64,000 nt of DNA from Symbiodinium microadriaticum. Taxonomy: Eukaryota; Sar; Dinophyceae; Suessiales; Symbiodiniaceae. Where the stretch lies: contig LSRX01000431.1 of assembly GCA_001939145.1 (NCBI GenBank), forward strand, positions 419,615-483,614. Reading direction: 5' to 3'. Positions within the stretch are counted from its first letter, which is position 1, and each line of letters starts with the position of its first letter. Shown here piece by piece: positions 21,681 through 32,830 of the stretch. Under the pieces are notes generated by a model. It saw only the letters and a list, made by a program, of their open reading frames with translations, did not search any database and was not told the origin of the DNA. A program made the translations under genes and the position numbers.

Positions 21681-22530
21681 TGTAGGAGATCTCTAGGGGT
21701 TCCTATAAATTGGGATCTATTCGGGGGCTTCAGTGGGTTTAAGCTTTGTGGGCTTGGGGTTTAGGGTCTTGGGGTTTGGGGATTTCGGGTTTAGGGGCCG
21801 GGGGTTTCGGGGTGTTGGATCCAGGGATTAGGGGTCTAGGCTTGTTGTAGAATTAGGGGCCTTACAAACTTGGAACAGGTCTCTGGGGTATATCACAATA
21901 CTACATATAGCAAAGAGTATTCAGGCTTCCAGACTAATAGGGTTTGGAGTTTAGGGTTTAGGGTTAAGGTTTGGGATTTAGGGCTTGGGCCTGGGTCTCG
22001 CGGGCTTAGGGTTTAGAGTTTGGGGTATAGGGTGTGTTTGAAGTATTTGGAGGTGCGGCTGTCTTTGTGCATCCTTTGAAGTTCTCTCGAAAACTGTCTC
22101 TTTGCATGATGCAGTTGATGTGGAGTATTGCCTTTGCTTCCCTTGGTGAGGACGTCTTGCGATCCTTCCCTGTGGCGGCTTGCTTCTCCTTGAGCCAGAC
22201 CTTTACCATCATGGCCTACAGCGCTGGGGTGCTCTCGGCAGATTTCAGCCTTGGAGGTCTCAATGACTGGGGATAGTGCCCATGTACGATAGCATGCCCT
22301 CCAAAACCCCCAACCTAGCTATCGAGGCCCTCAGTGTGAAAATGTTTCAAGGCATCCAAGGGGGTGCCCCGGGAGATTTTGGGGTGAATTGGTTGTAAGT
22401 TCGAGGCCTAAGAGATTTCCAAGACTGTTTCTTCGGGTTCCTTAATATATGAGTATGGCATTATATACCGCAAGACACTGCTCCTGCTTCTGTTATCTTC
22501 ATTTCTTCATTTCGACAGATTCTGCTTGAA
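21681..22530. other. unique DNA, no supported gene
   Basis: Frames around 22006-22276 overlap on both strands without recognisable content. TTTAGGG pieces lie at about 21940-22030. Confidence 0.35.
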
Positions 22531-23057
22531 GCTGAAAACCCTGAACCCTAAACCCAAACCCTAAAACTCTAAACCCTAAACCCTGAAAGATAGAAGGAAA
22601 AATAGCAAGTCGACCTCGGAGCCAAAGCAATGCACTGCGGCAACACGCAACGTCTTTCGCCGGGTCTCTGCCCTCCATCAAGGTCTCCGCCTTGCGGAAG
22701 GATTATAGAAATTATGAAGCCAGCCAAACAGGGGATGCAGTGAGTTCTAACTTCGAAACCATAAGAAGACGGGTGCGTGTCCTTGCTAGTTTTTGCTGGC
22801 GTCCGCTTGCAGCTGCTTGTTCCCCACAGGGAGCCTTATGGAATGAGTCCCCAAGGACCATCCTAATGATGGTTTGGGCACCTACATAATGACCTAATTC
22901 CAGGATGGTAGCATTCATGGACCCTCTTAGCCTCTTGGTGCTGCCAGGTCAGCGGAATGGAGAACACGGCGACCCGGCTTCAAGTCACACTCATGTGTTG
23001 GAAGGTTCAGGTTTTAGGGTTCACCAGGTCTTGCCTTTAAACCCTAAACCCTAATTT
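22531..23057. other. unique DNA with CCCTAAA piece
   Basis: Telomere-like units lie at 22540-22588. Frames of 60-68 codons are unrecognised. Confidence 0.35.
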
Positions 23058-23147
23058 TCGGCTCCATTGCAGTTCCTTTCTGGGGGCTTGTATTTAGGAC
23101 CCTTGCAGGTAATCCCAAGAAAGGAACTACTATGGAGCCTATGGGTA
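23058..23147 (-). mobile_element. M1 hairpin element
   Basis: The left terminus is lost (starts CGGCTCCATTGC). The right end GGAGCCTATGGGTA is intact. The centre is TTAGGACCCTTGCAGG. Confidence 0.85.
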
Positions 23148-23218
23148 GAGAGTTTACACTGCGGCTTAGCAGCCATGAAGCTCTTGAGCAGCACTACGAC
23201 GTCAGACCCTCCCACCAG

Positions 23219-23330
23219 CCTTAAGGACCAAAAGAACCCTAAAAGGGTTTAGGGCTCATATACCATATAGGGATTCATAGTATGATTCTATAGGGCCCCT
23301 ACTTTTTAGAGTCATTTCGTCCTTAAGGAG
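23219..23330. mobile_element. M5 hairpin element, inverted interior
   Basis: GCCTTAAGGACC faces TCATTTCGTCCTTAAGG. The interior AGGGATTCATAGTATGATT is the reverse complement of the copy at 18021. Confidence 0.8.
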
Positions 23331-23439
23331 AACTGCTGTCACGGTTTCTTCCCTTGGCCTCGCGTCTTCTCCCATTGGAGAAGCACCTCCTATCCTCGGC
23401 GTCCAGTTACCTGAGTACTCCTAGTAGGTGACTGCATAT

Positions 23440-23478
23440 TACATGTGTATGTATATATACATATATATATATACATAC

Positions 23479-23512
<34 letters not shown>

Positions 23513-23545
23513 GTATGTATTCATACATACACATATATATATATG
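23440..23545. repeat. TATA/CATA microsatellite
   Basis: Alternating TATGTA, (AT)n and CATA units. Confidence 0.9.
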
Positions 23546-24165
23546 ATCCACCTAGACCCTGCGCAAGCAACATGAGGTAGTCAACCAAACGGACTGCACC
23601 ACAGGGGTCTCGGAAATAACCTACTATGTAGCTATCTGGAGTGCTCTGCACCTGGAAGGTCATGTAACGTATTAAAGCCCCATATTCAAATCTGTAATTC
23701 AAGAACTCTGATACTCCAAAAAAAAAGACTTTGAAAAAACTTTTAACTGACGATCCAGTTCAAACCTTCTGAAACCTTCTCAGACCCTACCAGTAGCCTA
23801 GACAACCTTCTAAGACCCTTAGGAAACTCTGCTAAAGCTCATGCAACCGAGCAAGACCCTGATTGAAATTGAGAGCCCACGGAAAGCCTACAAAGCCCTC
23901 AGCGAGCCGAGAAAGCATGATCACACCCTTTCAGACCCTGCAAAAAGCCCCATAAAACCATGCAAAACCATTTATCATTAGAGACCCTTAGGAAACCCTG
24001 CTAAAGATCATCAAACCCTACAAGACCTTTTGAGATCCCGAGGAGGTCCTACAAAGCCCATTCAGGTCGTCGGCAACGTCTACCTGCCACTCAGCGCGCT
24101 GCTGAGCCGGTGGATCTTTCGCCGATCGTACAGCTCCTCAGCTGCGGCTTAGGCTTCGTGGTTCA
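23546..24165. other. unique DNA with AGACCCT-type degenerate repeats
   Basis: From 23765 to 24060 phrases such as AGACCCTTAGGAAACCCTGCTAAAG recur twice (23813, 23982). No gene is seen. Confidence 0.45.
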
Positions 24166-25205
24166 GGGTTTATAGGGTTCAGAGGGTTCAGGGTTGAGGG
24201 TTCAGGGAGGGTGGGGTTGGGGTATTAGGGAATATAGCGCCTACTCTGTCTGGGTTGCAGTGCTGCCCTACTACACTCAGGGTGAAGATGATGGTAGTAG
24301 TCATAATGACCATAGCCATTGCTAGTTTATTCTATCCGGTGCTAAAGGGGTTTACTCTTCAGAGGAATTTCGTAGGTTGCAGAACGCCGAGGAAAGCAGA
24401 ACTGCCGCAAGAAGCCCTGCACCCGATAATCGAGCCCACATCGCAAGCCTGAGCATCAACCCCGACGTGCGTCTCGTTTTGAGGCTTTCTGGAGTGGATC
24501 GCTCTCACCGAGACTTGGGCAGAGTATGTGGATCGTTGAGGTATAGGGCTCCATTCTTTTGAGAATGGCAGGCTCGCGCACGTTTTAGTTTTAAGGTTGA
24601 AAGGCTTGGGTTTAGGGTTTATAGGCTAGGATCATGGAACCGATAGCAACTAGTAACTAGGGTTGTATATAGCGATTACGTTAAGGCCGAAGTCTACACC
24701 ATGTATGAGTACATGGGGACCCTTTGCTTAGTGTACCCATATTCTTACTTACTAAGTCGCATGACCCTCCATGTATACACGGGCCCGGGACATGCCGCGC
24801 CATGCTGGCAATGTTCAAAAAAGCACGCCCACAACAACAGAAGTCCTTCACACTAAACCCTAAAGCCCTAAACCCTAAACCCCTAAACCCTTCCATCTCA
24901 GTGTTCGGGGTCGGAGTTTCTTCTATGGCTTCAGCAGTCAGGCAAAGCAGCTCTTTTGTGTTTCTCAGAGATTTGGGGGATCCCGCCCAAACTATAGTAC
25001 TCTTCATGACAGCCCCGGCCTTGAAACAGTGGTTTGCATACTTTTTCGGACATCCCATTTTATGGTCAAGGACGTTTATTGTTTGCACGTAAGCTAGCCA
25101 AGCAAAGGGGCTGCAATTTGCTGTCTGCATGGTCTGGGGTGCCCTCTAAGGCGTTGATGCTTAGTGCCAGCGTCTTCGTGCTGCTGCAGCAATCTCCCTC
25201 AGGCC
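24166..25205. other. unique DNA, no supported gene
   Basis: TTTAGGG/TTCAGGG pieces lie at 24166-24230 and CCCTAAA at 24853-24890. Overlapping frames at 24681-25130 on both strands are not recognised. Confidence 0.35.
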
Positions 25206-25207
25206 GG

Positions 25208-25223
25208 CAATATACACACACAC

Positions 25224-25259
<36 letters not shown>

Positions 25260-25425
25260 ACACATACATACACGTACGTGTGTGTATGTGCGTATATATA
25301 TATATATATATATATATAAAGAGAAAATGCTTTATCTGTATATATATATATATTACATCCATCCATCCATCCATCCATCCATCCATACATACATACATAC
25401 ATACATACATACATACATGCACACA
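25208..25425. repeat. compound CA/TA, CATC and CATA microsatellite
   Basis: (AT)n blocks, then seven CATC units, then about eleven CATA units. Confidence 0.95.
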
Positions 25426-26305
25426 CGGCTCACAGGGTTAAGGAGTTTCAGTGTCTATCTCCGGTTGATCTCATGGCTTTGGACAGCCTTTTTTGCGTGT
25501 TCGTGTCGCGCATAGGGGTCTGTGAGGTTTCAGACAGCAGAGCTGCTTGAGGCAATATCCCAAACGGGTTCCTCAAATTGATCCGTATGGGTTTCTGAGG
25601 GGTTTCTATGATAAGGGCACTGTAAGAATGAAGGAATACACTTTAAATCGCATTAGGGATCCTACCATAAATTAAGGCACAGTCCTAACTTCTGGGATGC
25701 TGGAAGGTCTGGCTAGGGTTTACGCAATCACCAAGGGGGAAAAATCTAGTACGGTAGACCCCCGAATCACGAACCCCCATTTTTTCAAAGCTTCAATGCC
25801 AGGATCCGTAGTGTAATCCTTCTTAAGGGAGAGAGGGTTCTTAATCAGGGTCTACAGTGTTGCAATAATTTCGGGGACACGGTATACTCGACTACTAATT
25901 ATTCAGACCTCTACCGTGCCGCGCACCAAACTGCCAGAACATGCAGGTGAAGTGTCGTCCCACATCTTCTCAACAGGGATCCTCTATGTGATCCTCTCCG
26001 CAGCTTCCCTGCATCCCTCAGGAGGCCTTTGCTAGTTTCCTTCGGTTTGGGGTCGGGCTGCGTGGTCCTTGGACTGATCCCCCGGGGCCATGGCCCAGCA
26101 CTTTGCTGTAATCTGTTTCCTGCTACACTTAGTAATCATGCATGCGCATCCTGGTCGTGCAAGCTGAGTTTGTCAGCTAGTGTCATAAACCCTAAACTCC
26201 AAAACCGTGCATGCAACGCTTACATACGCGGAACTGTCCACCTGCATGCGGACATCAGTGGGCTTGGGACCCTGGAGCCTTCAGGCCGACCCTTAAAACC
26301 AGTGA
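25426..26305. other. unique DNA with M3-like fragment
   Basis: 25625-25715 contains GAAGGAATACACTTTAAATC and GATGCTGGAAGGTCTGG, a decayed M3-like element. No gene is supported. Confidence 0.4.
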
Positions 26306-26417
26306 ACCCACAGACTCCAATATCCCTTATAAGGAATATGCCTTATATAAATCTTATTGGGGTTCCTATTTTTATTTAAGGCTTATTGCTTAATTCAGGG
26401 ATATTGGAGTCTCTGCG
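26306..26417. mobile_element. M3 hairpin element
   Basis: CACAGACTCCAATATCCCTT faces AGGGATATTGGAGTCTCTG. The inner arms have drifted (GGAATATGCCTTATAT, AAGGCTTATTGC). Confidence 0.85.
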
Positions 26418-26735
26418 AAGCCCAAGGCCCAGGCCCTCAAAGCACAAACACCCATGTTTAGCCCACAGAGCCCAGCGAGCATCAGGGTTTAGGGCTTTAG
26501 GGCTTAGGATGAGTACTTGGGGCAGCAGAAGCCGAAATGGATTCCCAAATGCACGGGCCAAATCAAGTGCAAAGCTACGAAGCTCGCCAAGCACACGTAC
26601 AGTCAAGCCTGTGAAGGCTGGGGCCACAAACTCACTGTGGGCTTGATGAGCCTAGAGCGTGGCTACTACAATCAGGTCCCCCAAACCCATAATACGGATG
26701 GCCTTTTAAAGCTCCAGAAATAGTCGTATAGATGG
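26418..26735. other. unique DNA, no supported gene
   Basis: Three overlapping frames on both strands, none recognised. Confidence 0.3.
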
Positions 26736-26945
26736 ACTTTAGGGTTTAGGGTCCTAAACCCTAAACCCTAAACCCCTAAACCCTAAAACCCTAAACCCCT
26801 AAACCCCTACAGCCCCCGTGGTGGCCCCAGGTTTCCTCAACCATAAAATCCCCCCAAACCAGAAAGCACCCTAAACCCTAACCCCTAGACCCTTTAACCC
26901 TAAACCCATCTAGGCCCTAAACCCTAAACCCCCATTTAAAAAATA
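26736..26945. repeat. telomere-like head-to-head junction and CCCTAAA tract
   Basis: TTTAGGGTTTAGGGT joins directly to CCTAAACCCTAAACCC near 26753. C-rich units continue to about 26810 and again at 26873-26935. Confidence 0.88.
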
Positions 26946-27107
26946 GAAAACCCTAAAACCAAGGCTAGAGGATGCTACAGGAACAAGACGTCCGGGTTCT
27001 GAAGTAAGAGCCGTCGAGATCAGCGGCTCCTGAAAACCGCTCCGAAGACGCGAAGCCCTCAGTCCCAAGAATTCTGAGAACCATCTCCTTGGGATCTAAT
27101 ATCGGGT

Positions 27108-27235
27108 TATGTAGGGTTTAGAAGTGTAGGGTTTAGGGTTTAGGGTTTAGGGGTTATGTAGGGTTTAGAGGTTTAGGGTTTAGGGATTAGGGGTTATGTA
27201 GGGTTTAGAAGTTTAGGGTTTAGGGCTAGGGGAAT
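27108..27235 (+). repeat. TTTAGGG tract with GGTTATGTAGGG units
   Basis: A roughly 50-base higher-order unit (GGGGTTATGTAGGGTTTAGA) occurs three times. Confidence 0.85.
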
Positions 27236-27454
27236 TGTGAAGTTCAAGCTACCAGAACAAGGAACAGTGTAGGAACCTGATTAAGAAACCCTGGGCCAAT
27301 AACCCCAGATATATTAGGTTCATATAGAGAACCCCAATAAAACGTGGGGGTCCGAGCCTTTAGTCGGAATTCTTCACAAAAGCCTCTTCCACGACCCGAG
27401 GTCTGCATGTCCTGCCTGGCCTCCATGCTTTCGGAGAAGATCATGAAGGTCCTT
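27236..27454. other. unique DNA, no supported gene
   Basis: The only frame of note (27244-27444, minus) has no domain. Confidence 0.3.
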
Positions 27455-27552
27455 CGGTTGATGATATAAATCCTGCATGACCCATCATAAGGACCCTACC
27501 ATAATTCCCATAGTTTAGGGGTCCTTAAGGTACTGCAGGTTGTGCATCAGTT
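27455..27552. mobile_element. M2 hairpin element, right end degraded
   Basis: The left end CGGTTGATGATATAAATCC is intact. The right end decays to GCAGGTTGTGCATCAG. Confidence 0.8.
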
Positions 27553-28075
27553 TCCCAAGAAGCCCAGAAACCTATCCTGAAACCCTGGACCCTAAGCCCA
27601 TATAAACCCTTTTGTTCTAAAACCTTGTGTTTTCGACGTACCCTGAACCCAGTAGCCGCAGCTGGGCTGCGAGGGTTCCTGTCTAATTACCCACTGTGTT
27701 GAGGAGCAGAAGGTCTCTAGTCGGCAAGGGTTTCGGGCTTAGGGAAGGGCCTGCAACTCTAAACCCTAAGCCCTAAACCCCTAAACCCCTAAACCCTGAA
27801 CCCTAAACCGCGTTTCTTTGCTATGATTTTCAAGAGGCTTGGGGTCTGAGGCAGCATGTCAGTTGTGTCTTCAGGTTGTTCGTTTAAGTCATTTTCGGAG
27901 TGTAGGGTTGAACAGCTCCCTAATCTGCGAAAACCCATGTTTGTCAGTCGCCAGTTACACAAGTCGCCCAAAAAGAAGGATCTGCTACCTGGACCCCTCT
28001 ATCTGCCGGTATGTAGACCCGAAAGACCTGCTATTGCGGGCCATTAGGTGCCATATGCCCTGATTACCATGATTA
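27553..28075. other. unique DNA, no supported gene
   Basis: CCCTAAA units lie at 27757-27808. Frames at 27839-28063 are unrecognised. Confidence 0.35.
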
Positions 28076-28355
28076 CCCTAAACCCCTAAAGCCTAAAACC
28101 CTAAAACCCTAAACCCTAAACCCTAAACCCCTCAACCCTAAAACCCTAACCCTAAACCCTAAAACCCTAAAGCCCTAAGCCCGAAATCCAACACCCTAAT
28201 CAGCCTGCAGCCCGAGCCTACCTGTCAAACAACACCGATTAGGGTTCAGGGGATTAGGGTTTAGGGGATTAGGGTCTAGGGTGTAGGGGCTTAGGATTTA
28301 GGGTTTAGGAGTTTAGGGTTTAGGAGTTTAGGGTTTAGGGTTTCGGGCTTAGGTG
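28076..28355. repeat. CCCTAAA then TTTAGGG tracts
   Basis: C-rich at 28076-28200 and G-rich at 28235-28355, opposed around a 35-base spacer. Confidence 0.88.
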
Positions 28356-28469
28356 AAGAAGCCAGTGAAAAGACAAGGGAACCTAGCTTTTGAAGGGCTC
28401 CCGAAGAACAGAAGCCACAAGAAGGGCTCCCTAGGCTTGGAGTAGAGGCTGTCGAGCGTTTTGAGTTTG

Positions 28470-28600
28470 GGGTGTAGGCTTTAGGGTTTAGGGTGTAGGG
28501 CTAGGGTTAAGCATTTAAGCATTTAGGGTTTAGGGTTAGGGTTTAGGGTTTATCATTTAGGGTTTAGGGTAGGGTTTGTGATTTAGGGTTTAGGATGTAG
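28470..28600 (+). repeat. degenerate TTTAGGG tract
   Basis: Units mixed with GCATTTAAGCATTTAGGG. Confidence 0.8.
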
Positions 28601-29227
28601 GATCTCGGTCTTGGATTTCAAGTTTCAAACGCCTCAGTTGGCAAGGCCGGCAGCAGCCCGTTCTACATCCAGAAGGTGAACTTGGACATCGGGAGTTTCA
28701 TCACGTCTGCGCACTGGCAGCATTGCTTTTTGGGGTGCCGTCCTGAAAATGGGGAAAACTGCTCAACTCCCAGAATCATCGAACCCCTGCATCTCTTTCC
28801 TCTCCCCAGATCACCTCCCGGCAGCCCGGGGAACTTGCTCCGGAGACAGGTAGAAGGTTCCAACTGCCGAGGCTTGAAATCGTTCCGCGGCTGTTGAGGG
28901 AGTGCCTAGAACCTACAGGGTGGTTCTCTGCTTTGGCTACCCTACTGTCGTACGGTCAAACCCTTATGATCACATAAGCAGATTATCCTAAAAAGATACA
29001 ATTCATGAAGGCCTAGATACACTTTACAGCCGGAGTCAAGGTGATCATGCTCTTCGTTTGTGGCATGGCAAGCGAGCGGCCAAATGATGCCTTCTGGAAG
29101 AGTCGAGATGTGGACGGGAGGAGCTGCGGACATCCTTCACACCACCCTCGCCCCTCACTGTAGCCCAAACAGAGGTCTAGAAGAGTAGGGATGTGTTTTG
29201 GTAGGTGATGGGTCCCAGCATCAGTTG
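28601..29227. other. unique DNA, no supported gene
   Basis: Frames of 63-73 codons on both strands at 28663-29133, none recognised. Confidence 0.3.
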
Positions 29228-29325
29228 CTACATAATATAGGGGCCTTAATAATTAGAATAGAGTTTTGGGGCCCATTATAGTATAGCTATAATAAGGAAC
29301 CCCCAAAACCCTACTCTCATTAACT
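29228..29325. mobile_element. M7 AT-rich inverted-repeat element
   Basis: AGGGGCCTTAATAATTAGAA faces AACCCTACTCTCATTAACTA, with GTTTTGGGGCCC and GGAACCCCCAAAACC inner arms. Confidence 0.65.
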
Positions 29326-30265
29326 AGAGGCTGTCTGTCGGCAAGCCATCCCGAGCCCTGCAATTCAAAATGATTCCCGGCAAAGGGTGTGATCCCACAG
29401 TCCAGAGCAAAAGCGTGTAAGCCGGGGCGAGAAACGCAAGGCCGCTGATGCTGATGATGCTGGCTTTGCAAAACGAGACAACAACGGAATCTACACAAAT
29501 CCTCCTGAGTTTTACATAACACAGTCTAGTCAATGTCTCGTAGATTCCGAGGGTGTACGGCTCGACGCCCTGATATCTTCGATGTTTAGATACGCGATTT
29601 GGGATGTTGTCGCAACACCATGACAATGACAGGAAGCTTGCGTTCATCTCTCTTCGCATATGGGGTCCATGTACCCATTCAGCACGGTGTCGGCTCCCAG
29701 CCAGAACGTTTGGTATGGTTTGGGGTACCTTAAGCCCGTATGGAGTTTCGCCACTTGAGCTTGATTCTTTGTGTCTGTTACATTTAGCATTGAAGTTACG
29801 CTAGGCCTCCAATTATGCAAACAAGTTCCTACTTTGGGGTCTCAAGTCTATAAGCAACACCTACCTGTTGGCTATGTGGAGCCCTGGGTTAATCAGGTCA
29901 TATAGGTTGGGGTTGGTCGACTGTACAGTTGCTTAGTGTTGAGGGAAGCTTAGATTTAGGCCTAGGTTCATGGCTAGTTATATGTGGTGTTATAAGTAGG
30001 GTAACTATAGTTCTAATTAGCCTGTTACAACCCATATTAAGGGACTGATAACCCTGCTGATAACAACCCACCAGAGTAGCGAAAGATGAGAGCTCATGCA
30101 CAGCATTCTGATTTTTTGGCCCGTATGTTTCGCGAGCAATGACATGTAATGTGCCGTCAATGTGAGTCGAACTTCATCTCGGCGAAAGTGTATAGCTCCA
30201 AGCATTCCTTGTGTCAAGGTCTCTATCTGTCCCGAACAAACTGTATATGTGCACATAAAGTGCCT
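29326..30265. other. unique DNA with an M8 fragment
   Basis: 29825-29890 (CCTACTTTGGGG ... GGAGCCCTGGG) matches the element at 40046. Other frames (29253-29659) are unrecognised. Confidence 0.4.
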
Positions 30266-30267
30266 GT

Positions 30268-30345
30268 GTATTATATATATATATATATACACACAAATAA
30301 ATAAACATATATATATATATGTATTTATTTATTCTCATATTTATA
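30268..30345. repeat. AT/AAAT microsatellite
   Basis: (TA)n with CACAAATAAATAAA and TATTTATTTATTC. Confidence 0.9.
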
Positions 30346-30814
30346 GAATGAATACACACATGTGTAGGTTGTTGGAAGATGGAAGCATCTTCCACAGCAG
30401 GGACCACTGGGGTGCATTCCCTCATCATAGGGAAACGCATTCTGAGGAGATCCTAATCCAAAGCAGAGTCTCCTTCCCTTATCCTAAGGGTCCACAGGAC
30501 CCAATAATTAGGTACTTAGGTTTCGGATAGTAGTTATGTAGGTTACTATTTGGGGATTTGGGGGGAGTGTATGATTATTAGATACTTGGACGCTTAGGGT
30601 TATTGCAGGGGAACAGGTATCTTGGATATCTGGGATCCTTTCCTCAGGACCCCTAAATTAGATCGGGTGTTCCGCTTTCAAGGAACTCCACCTGTCATGA
30701 CACATGGTCTTCGGGCCTAAGGTTTCGTGGCAGTTCTCACTGAAACTTTAGCATCCGCGCCGCATCAAGCCTTCATTGTATCTAGAAGCCCAACTGCACA
30801 GGAGGTGGGTAATC
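30346..30814. other. unique DNA, no supported gene
   Basis: No frame longer than about 60 codons lies outside the microsatellite overlap. Confidence 0.35.
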
Positions 30815-30885
30815 CTGAACCCTAAAACCCTAAAATCCTAAACCCTAAACCCTAAAACCCTAAACCCTAAAGCCCTAAACCATCC
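30815..30885 (-). repeat. CCCTAAA tract
   Basis: Nine units. Confidence 0.88.
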
Positions 30886-30969
30886 AAAGAATATTTGGAA
30901 GCCTGCCGCCCGCAGGATGGAGGCAGGCATCTTCGTGGCCTGGGATGCTCGGATGGCCCGCGGGGTGGT

Positions 30970-31245
30970 GAAGGGTTTAGAGTTTAGGATTTAGGGTTGT
31001 AGGGTTTTAGGGTTTAGGGTTTTAGGGCTTTAGGGTTTTGGGGTTTTAGGGTTTAGGGTTTAGGGTTTTAGGGTTTCGGGTTTAGGGTTTTAGGGCTTTA
31101 GGGTTTTGGGGTTTTAGGGTTTAGGGTTTAGGGTTTTAGGGTTTCGGTTTTAGGGTTTTAGGGTTTAGGGTTTTAGGGCTTTAGGGTTTTGGGGTTTTAG
31201 GGTTTAGGGTTTAGGGTTTTAGGGTTTCGGGTTTAGGGTTTAGGG
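30970..31245 (+). repeat. TTTTAGGG array with about 68 bp higher-order unit
   Basis: AGGGCTTTAGGGTTTTGGGG recurs at about 31024, 31092 and 31175. GTTTCGGG marks each unit end. Confidence 0.9.
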
Positions 31246-31602
31246 GGGTCTTGCGTGCTGTTTTGTTTAATTAGTGGAGAATACAGTGACTCTTGGGCTT
31301 GCCTCTCATCTGGCAGCAATGACTCAGTGATTCAGCGTTGTTCAGGCGCCAGAGTCGCACCCACGTTTCTTAGAACCGGCCCCGAAACATCTGAACCTGT
31401 TGACACGACATCGACACTCGCATCTGCAATGCCGCAATATGTCAAGGCTGCAACTACGAAGCAATGATCACCAGACAGTCCGACATCCTTGCGTTTTAGG
31501 GTTTAGGGTTTAGGGGCCTTGTGTCTTTGAGCCAACAGCCATGGAGCTTAAGCTTGTTTGAGTATACGGTATACACCTTAAACTTTAAACTCTAAGCCCT
31601 AA
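31246..31602. other. unique DNA, no supported gene
   Basis: A 70-codon plus frame (31255-31467) is unrecognised. Short TTTAGGG at 31495-31515. Confidence 0.35.
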
Positions 31603-31711
31603 CCCAGAGACTCCAATGTCCCGTAATTTAGGAATATACCTTAAATCTTATTAGGGCTCCCATTGTAATTTAAGGTATATTCCTTAATTAAGGGACATTG
31701 GAGTCTCTGGG
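31603..31711. mobile_element. M3 hairpin element, best-preserved copy
   Basis: CCCAGAGACTCCAATGTCCC faces GGGACATTGGAGTCTCTGGG, a 20-base perfect terminal inverted repeat. The compensating change (GTCCC/GGGAC) relative to other copies keeps the pairing. Confidence 0.95.
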
Positions 31712-31734
31712 AAGCTTGTGAGAGAGCGGGGGCC

Positions 31735-31930
31735 CTGAACCCTTAACCCTAAACCCGAAACCCGAAACCCTAAACCCTGAAGCCTAAACCCGAAACCCTA
31801 AACCCTGAACCCTAAACCCTAAACCCTAAACGGGGGTGCTGCCTTTGGAGGTCCTGGTGTTGGTGGTGACCCTTCTCCAGAACTGGCTTGCAGGCTGGGC
31901 CGGGGTTTAGGGTTTAGGGTTTAGGGAGTC
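31735..31930. repeat. CCCTAAA then TTTAGGG
   Basis: C-rich at 31735-31832 and a short G-rich tract at 31903-31928. Confidence 0.85.
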
Positions 31931-31979
31931 ATTTTTCTCTGGAAGTGCCGGTTCGTGGCGTTTTTGGCGATTCAGGGCT

Positions 31980-32077
31980 TACCCACAGGCTCCATTGTAA
32001 TTCCTTTTTGGGGCTTCTATTTAGGATCCTATAAGGTATATAATCCGGAAAAGGAACTACTAGAGAGCCGCTGGGTA
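31980..32077 (-). mobile_element. M1 hairpin element, complete
   Basis: TACCCACAGGCTCC ... GAGAGCCGCTGGGTA. The centre is TTTAGGATCCTATAAGG with an added ATATAA. Confidence 0.88.
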
Positions 32078-32129
32078 CAGAGTTTAAGGACTGAGGAGGT
32101 TAGGGATCCCGGTTATCGGCGGACTTCGG

Positions 32130-32205
32130 GGTAGGGGTGTTTAGGGTGTAGGGGTTTAGGGTTTAGAGTTTATGGGATAGGGGCTTAGGGTTTGGGGTTT
32201 AGGGG
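32130..32205 (+). repeat. degenerate TTTAGGG tract
   Basis: Eight to ten degenerate units. Confidence 0.75.
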
Positions 32206-32296
32206 GAAATGGCACGTCGGACCTCCCACCATCACCCTGCCCACTGTGCGGTGCTCTCGTGGTGCTGCGGCCGCTTGTGGCATAGAGCCATCGTTC

Positions 32297-32402
32297 ATCC
32301 CTTATAAAACCGAATGACCCTTAAAAGATAGCGGCCCCATGCCCTTATGCCACGAATCCCCACATAGTACCTGAATCTTACACCCGTATGGGGTTCCCTC
32401 AG
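32297..32402. mobile_element. M5 element, degraded
   Basis: GAATGACCCTTAAAAGATAG and CGAATCCCCACATAGTACCTG match the interior of M5. The terminal CCTTAAGGAC arms are lost. Confidence 0.6.
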
Positions 32403-32420
32403 GGGCTCCAAGTATGCAAA

Positions 32421-32489
32421 TATGGTTGATGAAATAAATCCTGCATGACCCAGAACAAGGAATATACCATAATTATATCATCAACAGTA
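32421..32489. mobile_element. M2 element, internally deleted
   Basis: TATGGTTGATGAAATAAATC at the left joins through ATATACCATAATT straight to ATATCATCAACAGTA. About 30 bases of the right arm are missing. Confidence 0.8.
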
Positions 32490-32514
32490 GTGCCTGCTGT
32501 GGGGTTTAGAGTCT

Positions 32515-32565
32515 ACAAGTAGTACCTACTTTGGGCTATTTGGAGGCCCAGGGTTCGTTTCGTCC
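32515..32565. mobile_element. M8 half element
   Basis: AGTACCTACTTTGGGCTATT then GGAGGCCCAGGG, the inverse of 40060-40090. Confidence 0.5.
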
Positions 32566-32589
32566 AGAAGGATTGTCCACCCCCCCTCC

Positions 32590-32830
32590 CGAAACCCTAA
32601 CCCTAAAGTCTAAAGCCCTAAAACCCCAAGCCCTAAACTCTAAACCCTAAAACCCTAAGCCCTAAACCCTAAACCCCTAGACCCTAAACCAAGAATCTCT
32701 AGTGGATTCTAGCGCTGAGCCGCAGCATCTCTTGGCCAGGCTGCCATGTGCTAAAAGAGGGTTTAGAGTTTAGGGTTTATGGTGTAGGGTTCAGGGTTTC
32801 GGGTTTAGGGTTTCAGGGTTTAGGTTCAGG
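32590..32830. repeat. CCCTAAA then TTTAGGG tracts
   Basis: C-rich at 32590-32692 and G-rich at 32757-32828, opposed. Confidence 0.85.
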
